From: Scatonaster sp045598705
Lineage (GTDB): Bacteria; Bacillota; Clostridia; Saccharofermentanales; Saccharofermentanaceae
Length of the DNA stretch: 17,281 bases
Direction of reading: 5' to 3'
Assembly: GCA_045598705.1 (NCBI GenBank)
Contig: JAZLMM010000047.1
Span: forward strand, 1 to 17,281
Shown: positions 1 through 7,123 of the stretch, piece after piece
How positions within the stretch are numbered: the stretch's first letter is position 1
Layout of the letters: each line of letters begins with the position of its first letter
Program-made: the position numbers and the translations under genes
Notes under the pieces: model-generated
Database searches by the model: none
What the model saw: only the letters and a program-made list of their open reading frames with translations
What the model was told of the DNA's origin: nothing

Positions 1-2628
1 AAGTCGCTCTTCAGTGACGAGAAAGCCTATCGTGCCATGACAGTGGAAGATCTGCTGACAGAAGGAAATGAAGAGAATCCGAATCTGGATATTCCTTCTG
101 ACAGCCTTGCCTACTGTATCTATACCTCCGGTTCTACCGGAAATCCGAAGGGTGTCATGATCGAACATCATAATCTGGCGAACATCGCACAACCTGGCGA
201 TACGGTATACCAGTACTACTTTGGAAAATCTAGTGGACAGGTCAGCTTGGCGACTTCATCGATTTCTTTCGATGCTTCGATCCTTGATCATCTGCTCATG
301 CTTCTGAACGGCAAGACGGTCTGCCTAGCCACCGAGCGTGAGGTACATAATCCGGCGATGCTTGCCGATGCGATCTCTCGCAATCATGTGGACATCATGA
401 TGATGACGCCGTCTCTGATTACGAATTTGCTGAGTATTCCGGAATTCCGACCAGTGATGAAACAGGTGAAATACATTACAGTCGGCGCAGAGGCGTTCCC
501 GGCAACACTGTTTGACAACCTGCGGGAACTTTCGCCGGATATTGTTGTACTCAATGCCTACGGGCCAACGGAGTGTACAATCTCTTGCAGTGCGAAGAAA
601 CTCGAGAACGCGGAAAACATTACCATTGGTGGACCGATCAACAACACGAAGTTCTATGTACTGGACGAGTTCGGTCATATTCTCCCTCCGTATGCTTGCG
701 GTGAACTGATCGTCTCTGGTGAACTGGTTGGCCGTGGATACATCAATCTTCCGGATCGAACCAACGCATCGTTCTTTACGCTCCGAGGCCTGCCTTCGTA
801 TCACACCGGTGACTGTGTTCGATTGAATGCATTGGGAGAGGTGGAGTTCTTCGGTCGCAAAGACAACCAGGTGAAGCTCCGCGGTTTCCGTGTGGAACTG
901 GATGAAATCGAGAAGTGTATCAACACCTATGAAGGCGTGACGAGAAGTGTAGTAATCGTAAGGAATAATGGCTCGGAAGACTTCCTGGTCGGCTTCTATA
1001 CGGCGGATCATCCAATCGATACAGAATCGATGACTGCACACCTGAAGGCAAAACTTACCTACTACATGGTGCCGGATGCCCTGATGCAACTTGAGACCAT
1101 TCCGGTTACGCCGAATGGCAAAGTGGATAAGAAGGCACTCCCGGATGTAAAACGAGAGAAGAAGAAGTCCGGACGCAAAGCACCACGTAAATCAGTGGAA
1201 CAGGAGCTTTGCGAGATCTTCGCTTCAGCACTGTCTCTGGATGAATTCTATGCAGACGATAACTTCTTTGAGATGGGTGGTACTTCACTGACTGCTTCTA
1301 AGGTGACCATGCAACTGATGTCCAAGGGACTGAAAGTGGAGTATCAGGATATCTTCGAGAATCCGACACCGGAAATGTTCGCAGATTTCCTTGCAAGTCA
1401 GGGACGCAGCATTGAGACAACGCGTGCCACAGAAGTGAATCCCGACACCTTTGAAGTGAAGTCAGATTATCCGGAACAGCTTCAGTACAATACATTGGAG
1501 TATGCAGATCAGGTGAAACGAGAACCGCTGGGTGATGTGCTTCTAACTGGTGCGGTAGGCTTCCTCGGTATTCACGTCCTTCGTGAACTCATGAAGGCCA
1601 AGGAAGGCAAAATCATATGTCTTATCCGTCGAGGTGGTTTTACATCTCCACAGAAACGACTGGAAAGCATGCTCTTCTATTACTTCGATGATCTGTTCGA
1701 AGAAGAACTGAAGGAATGCGTGCAGATCATTGAGGCGGATATTACGGACGATAGTCTCAAGAATGTTCTGAAAGATATTCATGTGGACACGATCATCAAC
1801 TGTGCGGCATGCGTCAAGCATTATGCGGCTGACGATATACTGGAACGAATTAATGTACATGGCGTAGAGAACTTGCTCGAGGTGGCGAAGGAGAAAGATG
1901 CGAAGATGATTCAGATCTCAACCATCTCCATCCCGGGTGTCCATACTGCAGAGTCTTACAAGCACGGCATCAAAGCGTATGAGAATAAGCTCTTCGTTAT
2001 CGACGACATGGGTAATAAGTATGGTATTTCCAAGTACCATGCAGAACTCAAGGTGCTGGAGGCAGTGAAGAACGGACTTCGTGCCAAGATTCTTCGTGTC
2101 GGCAACTTGATGGGTCGACATAGCGACGGTGAATTCCAGATTAATGCGAATACCAATGCCTTCCTCAATGCGGTTCGTGGTTTTGCAACGATTGGTAAAT
2201 CCCCAGTCAGCCATGCAACGGATCCCATGAGCCTGTCTCCAATCGATATGACGGCACAGGCGATCTTCCTGCTGGCCGGTACCAACGATATGTTTACTGC
2301 ATTTAACGTGGACAACCGATTCGGCATAGATGAGTGGCAATTAATTGCTGCAGCGAATCGTTGCGGTGTCAAGATTACACCGGTGCCGGATGAAGAGTAC
2401 TATGCCGATTACCATCGTATGCTGGCCGATACGAGTGTCAACGCACGTCTTCAGGGATTGATTACCAACGACCGCCCGGATCTGCACGGCGTAATCACAG
2501 ACAACAAGTTTACTGCCAACATCCTCTACCGTCTCGGCTTCTCTTGGCCACTTCCGACAGATGAGTATCTGGAGCGAGTCATTCAGAGCGTGCTGACGAT
2601 GGACTATTTCGAGATGGACGAGACGTAA
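1..2628 (+). CDS. Nonribosomal peptide synthetase, 3' part: adenylation, carrier, terminal thioester reductase (5' partial)
   Basis: The reading frame is open from base 1, so the gene starts upstream; 875 residues are visible. The adenylation domain shows core motifs A3 (YTSGSTGNPKG, nt 121-153), A4 (FDAS, 268-279), A5 (NAYGPTE, 553-573), A7 (YHTGD, 799-813), A8 (GRKDNQVKLRGFRVELDE) and A10 (NGKVDK, from 1114). A peptidyl carrier domain follows, with FFEMGGTSL; the phosphopantetheine-bearing serine is the codon at 1285-1287. The C-terminal part is a Lys2-type short-chain reductase: a GxxGxxG nucleotide loop (1549-1569) and a catalytic YxxxK (Tyr 2020, Lys 2032). In this family the reductase uses NAD(P)H to release the bound chain as an aldehyde or alcohol. 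Aligned by eye with GrsA PheA, the specificity code reads about D-A-L-M-I-V-A-I-S-K, sharing six positions with the Phe code, so a hydrophobic or aromatic substrate is possible. Any condensation domain or earlier module lies outside the window. The enzyme is presumably cytosolic. Confidence 0.93.
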   Translation, partial: KSLFSDEKAYRAMTVEDLLTEGNEENPNLDIPSDSLAYCIYTSGSTGNPKGVMIEHHNLANIAQPGDTVYQYYFGKSSGQVSLATSSISFDASILDHLLMLLNGKTVCLATEREVHNPAMLADAISRNHVDIMMMTPSLITNLLSIPEFRPVMKQVKYITVGAEAFPATLFDNLRELSPDIVVLNAYGPTECTISCSAKKLENAENITIGGPINNTKFYVLDEFGHILPPYACGELIVSGELVGRGYINLPDRTNASFFTLRGLPSYHTGDCVRLNALGEVEFFGRKDNQVKLRGFRVELDEIEKCINTYEGVTRSVVIVRNNGSEDFLVGFYTADHPIDTESMTAHLKAKLTYYMVPDALMQLETIPVTPNGKVDKKALPDVKREKKKSGRKAPRKSVEQELCEIFASALSLDEFYADDNFFEMGGTSLTASKVTMQLMSKGLKVEYQDIFENPTPEMFADFLASQGRSIETTRATEVNPDTFEVKSDYPEQLQYNTLEYADQVKREPLGDVLLTGAVGFLGIHVLRELMKAKEGKIICLIRRGGFTSPQKRLESMLFYYFDDLFEEELKECVQIIEADITDDSLKNVLKDIHVDTIINCAACVKHYAADDILERINVHGVENLLEVAKEKDAKMIQISTISIPGVHTAESYKHGIKAYENKLFVIDDMGNKYGISKYHAELKVLEAVKNGLRAKILRVGNLMGRHSDGEFQINANTNAFLNAVRGFATIGKSPVSHATDPMSLSPIDMTAQAIFLLAGTNDMFTAFNVDNRFGIDEWQLIAAANRCGVKITPVPDEEYYADYHRMLADTSVNARLQGLITNDRPDLHGVITDNKFTANILYRLGFSWPLPTDEYLERVIQSVLTMDYFEMDET

Positions 2629-2672
2629 GACTACACTATTACGCGAACTCGTGCTTTTTCGTTGAATTGAAG

Positions 2673-2687
2673 TTTGCTACAATGGAC
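2673..2687 (+). promoter_or_regulatory. Candidate extended -10 promoter for the zinc-ribbon gene
   Basis: TGC-TACAAT (2676-2683) fits an extended -10 element. No good -35 hexamer lies 16-18 bases upstream (TTTTTC at 2655-2660), which extended -10 promoters tolerate. The 15-base block at 2673-2687 recurs with one change at 4541-4555, ahead of the CofE-like gene. The assignment is inference from sequence only. Confidence 0.4.
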
Positions 2688-2714
2688 TCGGGTGATTCTT
2701 TTCACTCGAGTCCA
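2683..2714 (+). terminator. 12-bp hairpin between the synthetase and the zinc-ribbon gene
   Basis: The arms at 2683-2694 and 2703-2714 pair over 12 bp, with a single G-U wobble, around an 8-base loop. It lies 54 bases after the synthetase stop, where a terminator is expected, but the tail AACTTTGAG is a poor U-tract. It also overlaps the end of the candidate -10 box, so it could act as an operator or 5' leader hairpin for the next gene. Confidence 0.5.
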
Positions 2715-2732
2715 ACTTTGAGGGTATAGAAG

Positions 2733-4100
2733 ATGGCTTATTTGTGTGGCAATTGCGGTACGCCGCTGGTTTTTGATCCGGGTACACAACGTGTGCGATG
2801 CGGTACTTGCAATGGAAAATGGTATCCGGAAGAAGTACGTACTTCGAAATGCGAGAAGTGCGGTGCTTCCTTAGACTATGATCCGCTGAAACAGATTGCG
2901 ATATGCCGGAAATGTGGCACTTCTTTCTTCCCAGAGCAGATTAAGAATAAAGACCGAGAATATCTCGAGACGATTCACGCAGAACCTGCCGAAGCTCCCA
3001 CTGAAGGTGCACTGGCCGAGTTTATTGATTGCTTCGTCTATGCCTGTCAATCTTGTGGCGGTAAGGTCATTATTAATGGCACGGAAATCTCCACGATGTG
3101 TGTGTACTGCGGAAGCCCGACAGTGGTGTTCGAGCGTATTTCTCGGGAGAAAGCACCGGAGTTCATCTTGCCTTTCCAAGTGAATCAGGAACTTGCAGAG
3201 CAGATGGTACGTGAACAGTTGAATAATGGCAAATTCGTCCCCAAGAAAGTGAAAGACATCCAGTTCGAGCAGGTACGCGGCATCTATATTCCGTACTGGA
3301 TCTGTGACGGCATCCATGCGCAGACCATGATTCACCGAGAAGTTCGGGTGAGTTCAAGCTTGGATTCTCTCAACGGATATCAAGCCAATGCAAGGAAAGT
3401 ATGCATGGGGAATAGTGGAATTATGGAGTTCTCCAATCTTTTGCAGGATGCTTGCGAGAATATGCCGGATGACAGTACACTTCGACTGGAACCCTTCGAC
3501 CTACGCAAATTGAAGTATTTCAACGAAGGTTATCTACTTGGGTTCTATTCTAATCTATCCGATATTAATAAGATAGATCTGCAAGAGGCTGTCAACAAGC
3601 GGCTGAATGTGCTCTTCGAACAGGAAGTTCTGGGATTTCGCGACTATAAAGAGAATGCTTGCAAAGAGAAAACTTCCAATACACTGATCAATGAGGATGT
3701 TCGATATGCATTGCTCCCTGTGTGGTTCATCTCATTCGAATATAACGGGAAACATCATACGATGCTGGTCAATGGTGAGTCTGGCAAAGTCGTGGGCGGC
3801 ATTCCTTGGAATGGGAAATTGTTCTCATCACTCGTTGTAGTGGTCGGTGCATTGCTCTCGGCACTTTTGGCCTATGTAATCTATTATTTCCTTGGACTGT
3901 CGGATTTTGCCGACGCTGCACGTGATACAGAAACAACGAATTTGTTCCTTTCAAGGTGGTTTGTGATTCTGACTTTGTTGGCTGGAGTGCTGATTGGCTT
4001 TGGTATCATCCGAATGAGAAAAGCTATCAAGCAGATCCGATTGAGTCAGTCTTCCAAGATGTTCCACTTTATGCGAAAAAGACAAGGGGGTGAGGACTGA
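2733..4100 (+). CDS. Membrane-anchored triple zinc-ribbon protein
   Basis: This is a 455-residue protein of unknown function. The N-terminus carries three CxxC...CxxC zinc ribbons: Cys5/8/23/26, Cys40/43/58/61 and Cys105/108/123/126. A roughly 230-residue middle domain contains ILPF, GIYIPYW, LEPFDL, YLLGFY and YALLPVWF motifs, followed by NGESGKVVGGIP. Two hydrophobic segments lie near the C-terminus (about 365-390 and 408-430), and the tail is basic. The ribbons and middle domain are therefore probably cytoplasmic, tethered to the membrane. The middle domain and the last ribbon are clearly paralogous to the protein at 13512-14609, which has one ribbon fewer. A GAGGG ribosome site (2720-2724) supports the start. 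The stop overlaps the next start by one base, so the two genes are translationally coupled. Such proteins are sometimes labelled TFIIB-type zinc ribbon or PriA-like from the ribbons alone; I see no helicase motifs. Confidence 0.85.
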   Translation: MAYLCGNCGTPLVFDPGTQRVRCGTCNGKWYPEEVRTSKCEKCGASLDYDPLKQIAICRKCGTSFFPEQIKNKDREYLETIHAEPAEAPTEGALAEFIDCFVYACQSCGGKVIINGTEISTMCVYCGSPTVVFERISREKAPEFILPFQVNQELAEQMVREQLNNGKFVPKKVKDIQFEQVRGIYIPYWICDGIHAQTMIHREVRVSSSLDSLNGYQANARKVCMGNSGIMEFSNLLQDACENMPDDSTLRLEPFDLRKLKYFNEGYLLGFYSNLSDINKIDLQEAVNKRLNVLFEQEVLGFRDYKENACKEKTSNTLINEDVRYALLPVWFISFEYNGKHHTMLVNGESGKVVGGIPWNGKLFSSLVVVVGALLSALLAYVIYYFLGLSDFADAARDTETTNLFLSRWFVILTLLAGVLIGFGIIRMRKAIKQIRLSQSSKMFHFMRKRQGGED

Positions 4101-4495
4101 TGTTGCTAGTTGGATGTATTTTGATCGGCACCGTCATTGGTTTTGGTGCAGCCTTCCTCATAGGCGCGTCGATTCTATCCCGCTATAATCGTGCCGGAGA
4201 TAACCCGGACATCTACTACAAATTCTCGCCAATCATCAAAGAGGCCAGAGCAGATGAGATGGCGGACAATGAGAAGACAAGACAGTCCTACATCAGCAGA
4301 AACCAGATGATGCTACGTACTAGCAAGATGTATCAGAATTATCAGAAACATGCACTAGGCGGAGATATGCTGGCGCCCATGGATAAGTATTTACCAGGTT
4401 CAGAACCAATGAATATGGATGAACTTGGGAATGTAGAAGACCTGACCTATGACGAATTCAATGATTTGGATGACTTCGGAAGGCTAAGGAAATAA
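4100..4495 (+). CDS. Small single-pass membrane protein, partner of the zinc-ribbon protein
   Basis: This 131-residue protein matches no family I recognise. Residues 2-26 form one hydrophobic, glycine-rich membrane helix. The rest is hydrophilic, with a basic, Met- and Gln-containing middle (SRNQMMLRTSKMYQNYQKH) and a strongly acidic C-terminal part (DELGNVEDLTYDEFNDLDD). Its ATG shares one base with the TGA of the zinc-ribbon gene (TGATG), and the G-rich stretch just upstream (GGGGGTGAGG) can serve as ribosome site. The tight coupling suggests the two proteins act together, perhaps in one membrane complex; that is inference. The two transmembrane segments of the upstream protein may be its contacts. 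Confidence 0.75.
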   Translation: MLLVGCILIGTVIGFGAAFLIGASILSRYNRAGDNPDIYYKFSPIIKEARADEMADNEKTRQSYISRNQMMLRTSKMYQNYQKHALGGDMLAPMDKYLPGSEPMNMDELGNVEDLTYDEFNDLDDFGRLRK

Positions 4496-4522
4496 GAATT
4501 TGTGAGAATCAGTTAAGAATGG

Positions 4523-4555
4523 TTCAGAAAAAGAAAGTATTTTGCTACATTGGAC
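4523..4555 (+). promoter_or_regulatory. Upstream candidate promoter of the CofE-like gene
   Basis: An extended -10 TGC-TACATT (4544-4551) has a weak -35 TTCAGA (4523-4528) at a 17-base spacing. The block TTTGCTACATTGGAC (4541-4555) matches 14 of 15 bases at 2673-2687. It could be a second start site, or a shared regulator site. Confidence 0.35.
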
Positions 4556-4568
4556 AAAGACTTTCTAT

Positions 4569-4596
4569 TTGAATTTGGCGATTCACATATTATAAT
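4569..4596 (+). promoter_or_regulatory. Main candidate sigma-A promoter of the CofE-like gene
   Basis: A perfect -10 TATAAT (4591-4596) lies 16 bases after TTGAAT (4569-4574), a four-of-six match to the -35 consensus. This leaves a 5' leader of roughly 65 bases before the strong AGGAGG ribosome site at 4655-4660 and the ATG at 4668. No riboswitch-like fold was recognised in it. Confidence 0.6.
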
Positions 4597-4667
4597 ATTG
4601 TCGTTGTGTTTTCGAATACACATGAATTTAACGAGCGTGAAAACTTTTACATGCAGGAGGTCATAAT

Positions 4668-5861
4668 ATGGCAGAGCGTAAAGTAGGTACTGTTTCCAGA
4701 GGCATTCGTTGTCCAATTATTCGACAGGGTGACGATCTTGCGACCATTGTTACCACTTCAGTTCTTGAAGCGGCAGAGTCTGAGGGCTTCGAGCTCCGCG
4801 ACCGTGATGTCATTGCAATGACCGAATCAATTGTAGCGAGAGCACAGGGCAACTATTGTTCCGTTGACGACATCGCAGCAGATGTGAAAGCTAAACTTGG
4901 CGGCGAGACAGTCGGTGTAATTTTCCCGATTCTTTCCAGAAACCGTTTTGCAATTTGCTTGCGCGGTATTGCGAAGGGCTGTAAGAAGATTGTGCTGATG
5001 CTCTCTTATCCTTCTGATGAGGTAGGTAACTGCTTGGTCAATCTCGATAAGATTGATGCAGCGGGCATCAACCCATATAGCGATGTACTGACAGAAGCGA
5101 AGTACAGAGAACTGTTCGGTGAGAACAAGCACGAATTCACAGGTGTGGATTATGTAGCTTACTACGGTGACCTGATTAAGGAGATGGGTGCAGATGTTGA
5201 AATCATCTTTGCGAACCAGCCGAAGGCTATCCTTGACTACACCAAGAACATTATCAACTGTGATATTCACACACGTGCTAGAACAAAGAGAATTCTCTTG
5301 GCAAATGGTGCAGAGAGAGTATTTGGACTTGACGAGATTATGAATGCCCCGGTAAACGGAAGTGGTTGCAACGAGAAGTATGGTCTGCTTGGTTCTAACA
5401 AGGCAACCGAGACAACAGTGAAGCTCTTCCCAAGAGAGTGCAAGGATTTGGTCAACCAGGTTCAGAAGAATATTCTGGATAAGACAGGCAAGTGCGTCGA
5501 AGTTATGGTATACGGCGATGGTGCTTTCAAGGATCCTCAGGGTAAGATTTGGGAACTTGCAGATCCGGTTGTTTCTCCGGCTTTCACCGATGGACTTGTT
5601 GGTACACCGAACGAACTGAAACTGAAGTATCTTGCCGATAACGAGTTTGCAAGCCTTTCTGGTGAAGAGCTCAAGAAGGCAATCTCCGAGAGCATCAAGG
5701 CAAAGGACAACAATCTGGTTGGTAAGATGGCCAGCGAAGGTACAACACCTCGCCAACTGACAGACTTGATTGGTTCACTCTGTGACCTGACTTCTGGTTC
5801 TGGCGATAAGGGTACACCGGTTGTTCTGGTACAGGGCTACTTCGATAACTATACGAACTAA
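4668..5861 (+). CDS. Coenzyme F420-0:L-glutamate ligase (CofE)-family protein
   Basis: The 397-residue soluble protein resembles the F420_ligase family (PF01996, COG1478). The N-terminal part VSRGIRCPIIRQGDD then DVIAMTESIVARAQGN corresponds to the CofE segment that begins the nucleotide-binding fold, and later come LSRNRFAICLRGIAKG and VMVYGDGAFKDP. CofE proper adds glutamate to F420-0 using GTP and is about 250 residues long in archaea; this one is much longer. The extra length suggests the long bacterial form found in Clostridia, which generally lack F420, so the true substrate is probably another acceptor. The start is fixed by AGGAGG seven bases upstream. The gene is monocistronic: it has its own promoters and a hairpin pair downstream. 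Its codon choice (AAG, GGT and AAC rich) looks more regular than that of neighbours and may mean high expression. The family call is fairly secure, the reaction is not. Confidence 0.8.
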   Translation: MAERKVGTVSRGIRCPIIRQGDDLATIVTTSVLEAAESEGFELRDRDVIAMTESIVARAQGNYCSVDDIAADVKAKLGGETVGVIFPILSRNRFAICLRGIAKGCKKIVLMLSYPSDEVGNCLVNLDKIDAAGINPYSDVLTEAKYRELFGENKHEFTGVDYVAYYGDLIKEMGADVEIIFANQPKAILDYTKNIINCDIHTRARTKRILLANGAERVFGLDEIMNAPVNGSGCNEKYGLLGSNKATETTVKLFPRECKDLVNQVQKNILDKTGKCVEVMVYGDGAFKDPQGKIWELADPVVSPAFTDGLVGTPNELKLKYLADNEFASLSGEELKKAISESIKAKDNNLVGKMASEGTTPRQLTDLIGSLCDLTSGSGDKGTPVVLVQGYFDNYTN

Positions 5862-5869
5862 TACGCGGC

Positions 5870-5920
5870 TTGTCCGGCCCGACGGGAGGAGGGCCGGGCG
5901 GGAACCGATTCTCGGTTCTT
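5870..5920 (+). terminator. Tandem hairpins after the CofE-like gene
   Basis: The first hairpin has a GC-rich core CCGGCCC (5874-5880) pairing with GGGCCGG (5891-5897), extendable outward to 5870/5901 with wobbles. It is followed directly by GAACCGA (5902-5908) pairing with TCGGTTC (5912-5918) around a 3-base loop, then TT. The U-tract is short, so this could be a terminator or an mRNA-stabilising or processing element ahead of the flippase gene. Confidence 0.6.
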
Positions 5921-5949
5921 AATCCCCAATAAGGAGACGAACCCTATTC

Positions 5950-7011
5950 ATGTTTAAAAAGAAAATCCCGTGGATGCTGCTGTTTCTTCTGATGATGGGC
6001 CTAAGTATTTGGGCTGTAGTATCAAGAAGCAGTAGTTTTTCATTTTCACTACTCAAAGAGACAATTCAGACATCGAACCCATGGTGGCTTGTAGCAGCCG
6101 TGGTCGGTATGCTGTGCAATATTCTCTGCGAAGGTCTTGCCTTGGATTTTCTCGTGCGAGCACTTACCTATGAAGAAGGCAAGCCACGCATTAAGTCACA
6201 CGGGCTTCTTTATTCTTCTGCGGATATCTATTTCTCAGCCATTACCCCCTCTGCTTCCGGCGGGCAACCGGCCAGCGCTTATTTTATGAATCGTGATGGC
6301 ATTCCGATGGCCAAGGCGCTCGTCATTCTCGTTCTGAATATGCTTCTTTACACCGCCTCGCTTGTGATTATCGGTGTGGTGGGATTTGCTTTCAGCCGTG
6401 ACATTTTCTTCGGGCTAGATCCATTAGCCAAGATTTTCATACTCGTAGGGTTTGCTGTGCTCCTTGGACTTTGCATACTCTTTGTGCTACTGCTACGCAA
6501 GGCACAGTGGGTGAAGGGCGTAGCCATTGCAGGTATTGCGCTGGGATCAAAGCTCCATATTGTGCGTCATAAAGAAGTGCTTCGAGAGAAGCTCGACCGT
6601 GCCATCGAGCAGTATAAAGAATGTTCTGGGCTGATCTTCGTTCATAAGAAAACCATGGTAACGGCCATGTTCTTAAATCTTTTCCAGAGAATTGCACTAG
6701 TTAGCACTACTGTTCTGGTGTTCCTTGCATTCGGTGGCTCAACTGCCAATCTTCCAAGTGTTATTGCAGCCCAGTGCCTTGTGCTGGTGGGTGTCTATAG
6801 TCTTCCGGTTCCAGGTGGCATGGGTGTTGCCGATTACCTGCTGATTAATGCATTGTCCCAGATTGCGGAGATTGAGAGTCCGGCCAATCTGGAACTGATT
6901 TCTCGAGGAATTTCTTTCTATAGTTGTATCGCACTTACAATTGTGATCCTGATTGTAGGATACTTCTTGCAGACACGTCGCATCAAGAAGTGCAAAGTGC
7001 AGATGAAGTGA
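5950..7011 (+). CDS. Flippase-like integral membrane protein (UPF0104/YbhN, LPG-synthase TM family)
   Basis: The 353-residue polytopic membrane protein has about eight hydrophobic segments, the first at residues 5-24 and the last at about 320-345. Family-type features are a conserved loop PSASGGQPASAYFMNRDG (near residue 100) and SLPVPGGMGVADYLL (near 285), matching the glycine and proline-rich motifs of the lysylphosphatidylglycerol synthase transmembrane domain (PF03706). The soluble aminoacyl-transfer domain of MprF is absent, so it is not a full MprF. Stand-alone members are thought to flip or handle lipids and lipid-linked glycans, but substrates are mostly unknown. AAGGAG (5931-5936) lies 13 bases before the ATG, a rather long spacing. 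The hairpins just upstream suggest separation from the CofE-like gene, and I found no clear promoter in between, so readthrough may drive it. Confidence 0.82.
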   Translation: MFKKKIPWMLLFLLMMGLSIWAVVSRSSSFSFSLLKETIQTSNPWWLVAAVVGMLCNILCEGLALDFLVRALTYEEGKPRIKSHGLLYSSADIYFSAITPSASGGQPASAYFMNRDGIPMAKALVILVLNMLLYTASLVIIGVVGFAFSRDIFFGLDPLAKIFILVGFAVLLGLCILFVLLLRKAQWVKGVAIAGIALGSKLHIVRHKEVLREKLDRAIEQYKECSGLIFVHKKTMVTAMFLNLFQRIALVSTTVLVFLAFGGSTANLPSVIAAQCLVLVGVYSLPVPGGMGVADYLLINALSQIAEIESPANLELISRGISFYSCIALTIVILIVGYFLQTRRIKKCKVQMK

Positions 7012-7040
7012 ACACATGTCTTTTCTAGTATTGATACGCG

Positions 7041-7076
7041 AGAAGGAGTTGCATCACCGTGGATGCAACTCCTTCT
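7041..7076. terminator. Strong hairpin between convergent genes
   Basis: The arms 7041-7055 and 7062-7076 pair perfectly over 15 bp with a 6-base loop, followed by TTT on the plus strand. It sits between the convergent flippase and acyl-CoA synthetase genes and probably ends both transcripts; only the plus-strand side has a short U-run. Confidence 0.82.
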
Positions 7077-7123
7077 TTACGTGCAACAATTTATTTTCAA
7101 TAATGAAGGATCGGAGGGAAGAA

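Noticed and set aside
325..1089. 254-codon minus-strand reading frame opposite the peptide synthetase
   Set aside because: It lies inside the adenylation domain, whose core motifs are intact on the plus strand; the minus-strand product shows no recognisable domain.
2733..4100. PriA-like helicase or TFIIB-type factor
   Set aside because: Only the zinc ribbons are shared; no helicase motifs or cyclin folds are seen and the protein is membrane-anchored.
4827..5756. 309-codon minus-strand reading frame opposite the CofE-like gene
   Set aside because: The plus-strand gene has promoter, ribosome site and family motifs; the antisense frame is Cys-rich without a recognisable domain and looks like a codon-bias shadow.
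5950..7011. Full MprF lysylphosphatidylglycerol synthase
   Set aside because: Only the membrane flippase-like part is present; the soluble lysyl-transfer domain is missing and the protein ends at 353 residues.
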